A stretch of 64,000 nucleotides of DNA from Thalassobellus sediminis (GTDB lineage: Bacteria > Bacteroidota > Bacteroidia > Flavobacteriales > Flavobacteriaceae): contig NZ_JBISCD010000040.1 of the NCBI RefSeq assembly GCF_044386045.1, positions 1,674,001 to 1,738,000 of the forward strand, in the 5' to 3' direction. The notes under the pieces are model-generated. The model had not been told where the DNA came from. It searched no databases and saw nothing but the letters and a program-made list of their open reading frames with translations. A program made the translations under genes and the position numbers. Below are positions 61,978 to 64,000 of the stretch, piece after piece; within the stretch, counting starts at the first letter, position 1; the number at the start of each line of letters is the position of its first letter.

Positions 61978-62201
61978 AAAATACGCTCTTCTTATAAGTA
62001 AGACGAAAAAAAGAGCTGTCTCCCTTATTAAAATTATGTTAAATTTTATATAGCTAAGAATGTAGATGATTAAGAGAGAAGTTTAGTAATACTTTTAAAT
62101 GAATAATAGTGGATTCTTTTTATATTGTATATCGAAATTTGATGAAGTGGAAAATAAATAATAGTTATAAATACTGTTAAGGAAAAACAAAATGTTAATA
62201 T

Positions 62202-63131
62202 TTATTTCTCATACCTACTTGGACTAACTCCTATACGTTGCGAAAAAGTAGCGGTAAAATGTTGTAAAGAAGAGAAACCACAAGTAAAAGCAATATCAGA
62301 CATATTCATTGATTTGTTGTTCTTAATTAAATCAATAGCTTTTTCAATTTTTAAATTGATGATAAAACTATTAGGTGGATATCCTGTAAGCTTTTTTACT
62401 TCGTAAGTAAATTTAGTTTTACCCATTCCAAACATATAAGCTAAATCATCAATAATCCATTTTTTACTTAAATCGTTAGTAACTATTTGAGTAAGCTTTT
62501 CGATGAAATTATCTTCTTCATAATTTTTTTGTTCTCTAAGTGATAAGTGTCTGTGTAAATCAATAAATAAATTTTCAATAATATTGCCAACCATTATTTC
62601 AAAACCTTCTTCTTGACTAGATAATTCTTTTTCTAACTCTATAAAGTATTTTTTAAATGTTTTTGCTTTTTCAATTACTAAATTGTTTTTGTTAGCAATC
62701 ATATCACCTATGTTTTCTTGCAATCTGGCTGGTAATTTAGTCCAATTGCCTAAGTTAAGGGGGGTGTTTAAAGTGTATTGTTTCGGTTTGATTACCATCC
62801 AATTTATTTGACCAATATCCATTTTTCCTGTTGGACTACCATTTAACTGCCATGGTGCTGTTATTGATAAATTACCAGGTAAGAGTTCTATTTCATTTTC
62901 ATCAACTACCCATTTGTATTTACCACTATTTACAAAATGTATTTCAATCCCATCGTTTAAATGAGGACGCATAGTTTCGTCCATTCTAACTTTAGAAAAT
63001 TTCATACTACCAAATTGTACGATATAGGGAAGGCTTCCTAGTGGCCCCATGTTATCTTTGTGCCACCAAACACCCTGATTGCCTGTCTTAGTTTTAGTAA
63101 TAGGTATATTAGTTTCGTCTAAATTTTCCAT
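62202..63131 (-). CDS. AraC-family transcriptional regulator
   Basis: This 309-residue regulator has an N-terminal cupin-type sensor part (~residues 40-120: HLNDGIEIHFVNSGKYKWVVDENEIELLPGNLSITAPWQLNG) and a C-terminal pair of HTH motifs (KKWIIDDLAYMFGMGKTKFTYEVKKLTGYPPNSFI and MNMSDIAFTCGFSSLQHFTATFSQRIGVSPSRYEK). Sensor-type AraC proteins usually bind a sugar. It is divergent from a Gfo/Idh/MocA oxidoreductase gene, which it likely controls; the shared region is 249 bases. Confidence 0.92.
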   Translation of the reverse strand: MENLDETNIPITKTKTGNQGVWWHKDNMGPLGSLPYIVQFGSMKFSKVRMDETMRPHLNDGIEIHFVNSGKYKWVVDENEIELLPGNLSITAPWQLNGSPTGKMDIGQINWMVIKPKQYTLNTPLNLGNWTKLPARLQENIGDMIANKNNLVIEKAKTFKKYFIELEKELSSQEEGFEIMVGNIIENLFIDLHRHLSLREQKNYEEDNFIEKLTQIVTNDLSKKWIIDDLAYMFGMGKTKFTYEVKKLTGYPPNSFIINLKIEKAIDLIKNNKSMNMSDIAFTCGFSSLQHFTATFSQRIGVSPSRYEK

Positions 63132-63380
63132 AGCAAATTATTGAAAATCAAAGTTCTGTATTAATTTATAATTATTAGATGTTATTTATAATATTTTTTA
63201 GGGTTTTATAAAATTGACCATCGTTTAAAAATAACATTATTTTATTATAAAAACATTAATATTAGCTATAAATTAATAATGTAAGATAATCTGTTTAATA
63301 GCAGAAAAAGGCACTAAACCTTTTTATTTAGATTTTCTATAGTTTTAATTTTTTATTAAGTTGAATAAATAAAATATTAA

Positions 63381-64000
63381 ATGTTAAAGATTTCTATTCT
63401 AGGTCTAGGAGAAGGTCGTAGTACTATGTCTGCAGTTTTGCAAAGTTCTAAATTAGAGTTGGTAAAAATTTGTGATACAAACGAAGCACTCTGTAAACAA
63501 AGAGTTAAAGAATTTGACTTTCCATTTTATACAACAAATTATGACGATTTGTTAAAAGATGAGTCTATTGATATTATAGCCATATATACACCAGATCATT
63601 TACATGCAGAACATGTTAAACAAGCTTTAATTCATGGTAAACATGTGGTTTGCACTAAACCATTTATAGATGATTTATCACAAGCAAAAGAATTATTGAA
63701 ATTAAGTAAACAATCTCGTAAAAAGGTTTTTATTGGTCAGAGTTCAAGGTTTTCTGAGCCAATGAAAAGACAGCGAAAAGATTTTGAAGAAGGGCTAATT
63801 GGTGATTTAATTACTGTTGAGGCGCATTATCATGCTGATAATCGTTGGTTTTTAGCAAAAGAATGGTCTTTATTGCAATCTTTTAAATGGTTGTATGGAG
63901 GTCTTAGTCATCCAGTAGATTTTGTAAGATGGTATTTGCCCGATATAGAGGAGGTAATGGGATATGGTATGATAAGTAGTAATGGTGAGCTTGCAGGTTT
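63381..64000 (+). CDS. Gfo/Idh/MocA-family oxidoreductase (5' part, cut by window edge)
   Basis: The plus-strand frame from ATG 63381 is open to the window edge, giving about 206 residues. The N-terminus MLKISILGLGEGRSTMSAVL is an NAD(P)-binding motif; VKICDTNEALCKQRV, IAIYTPDHLHAEHVKQALIHGKHVVCTKPF and the middle (SSRFSEPMKR) are characteristic of the Gfo/Idh/MocA fold, with TKP in place of the usual EKP motif. It oxidises or reduces a sugar or inositol. Divergent from the AraC gene. The C-terminal part is not visible. Confidence 0.88.
   Translation, partial: MLKISILGLGEGRSTMSAVLQSSKLELVKICDTNEALCKQRVKEFDFPFYTTNYDDLLKDESIDIIAIYTPDHLHAEHVKQALIHGKHVVCTKPFIDDLSQAKELLKLSKQSRKKVFIGQSSRFSEPMKRQRKDFEEGLIGDLITVEAHYHADNRWFLAKEWSLLQSFKWLYGGLSHPVDFVRWYLPDIEEVMGYGMISSNGELAG

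Larger units (their letters stand above)
61827..62201. other. Gene-free gap of 375 bases between M16 and AraC genes
   Basis: No coding frame or tRNA is seen. It contains a terminator hairpin (61866-61896), an exact palindrome ATGTGAA-A-TTCACAT (61963-61977) and a 17-base sequence nearly repeated at 41612 (AGAGCTGTCTCCCTTAT at 62012-62028). Confidence 0.7.

Noticed and set aside
1..64000. CRISPR arrays, prophage, toxin-antitoxin pairs, intact insertion sequences, rRNA genes
   Set aside because: No regular spaced repeats, phage or transposase proteins or rRNA sequence were found on either strand.

Overview
The window is chromosomal DNA from an AT-rich member of the Bacteroidota, almost certainly the family Flavobacteriaceae. 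The evidence is the gliding lipoprotein GldI, a type IX secretion plug protein, SusC/SusD and FecR/ECF-sigma genes, the long Bacteroidota-type signal peptidase I, and promoters of the Bacteroidota form (TTTG, then TAnnTTTG) instead of -35/-10 boxes. A sodium-pumping NADH dehydrogenase and a probable sodium-coupled dicarboxylate carrier suggest a marine or saline habitat. I see no rRNA, CRISPR array, prophage or intact insertion sequence.

Layout. 1-10.1 kb: a partial type IX secretion plug gene, the complete nqrABCDEF operon, a DASS carrier, a small conserved protein and ApbE, the flavin transferase that matures NqrB and NqrC. 10.2-14.8 kb (minus strand): DUF423, DUF192, lgt, a cyclophilin-FKBP fusion, gldI and a DHH phosphoesterase. 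14.8-18.1 kb: ndk, two cold-shock genes, dciA-like, a 2H phosphoesterase and recF. 18.2-24.8 kb (plus strand): a TPR membrane protein, ribH, two small membrane proteins, mutL, two rhomboid proteases and an EEP-family phosphatase. 24.8-30.5 kb (minus strand): DUF6122, WbqC, lepB, dapB, DUF5683, parB and parA. 30.7-34.3 kb: two unknown lipoproteins, the small subunit of methylmalonyl-CoA mutase, an FtsB-like protein and udk. 34.3-38.2 kb: a three-gene unit of TonB receptor, PQQ-dependent aldose dehydrogenase and cytochrome c. 38.3-41.8 kb: tRNA-Pro, the uronate genes kduD and kduI, a divergent LacI regulator and a decayed lipoprotein gene. 41.9-43.1 kb: trxB and a second tRNA-Pro. 43.2-54.9 kb: ECF sigma, FecR, SusC, SusD, a TlpA-type thioredoxin and an S9 peptidase. 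55-64 kb: a class V aminotransferase, DsbD, a free-standing DsbD N-domain, an M16 peptidase, an AraC regulator and a partial Gfo/Idh/MocA oxidoreductase.

How the parts may work together. Nqr makes a sodium gradient that the DASS carrier can use, and ApbE supplies its covalent FMN. The TonB receptor beside an E. coli YliI-like dehydrogenase and a cytochrome c looks like a PQQ scavenging and sugar oxidation module. The kduI/kduD/LacI group handles unsaturated uronates and has a perfect 16-bp palindrome placed over both divergent promoters. The sigma-to-S9-peptidase locus has the architecture of a polysaccharide utilization locus but encodes a peptidase and a thioredoxin instead of glycosidases, so it is more likely a peptide uptake locus. 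The DsbD genes nearby could supply its reducing power; this last link is inference from position.
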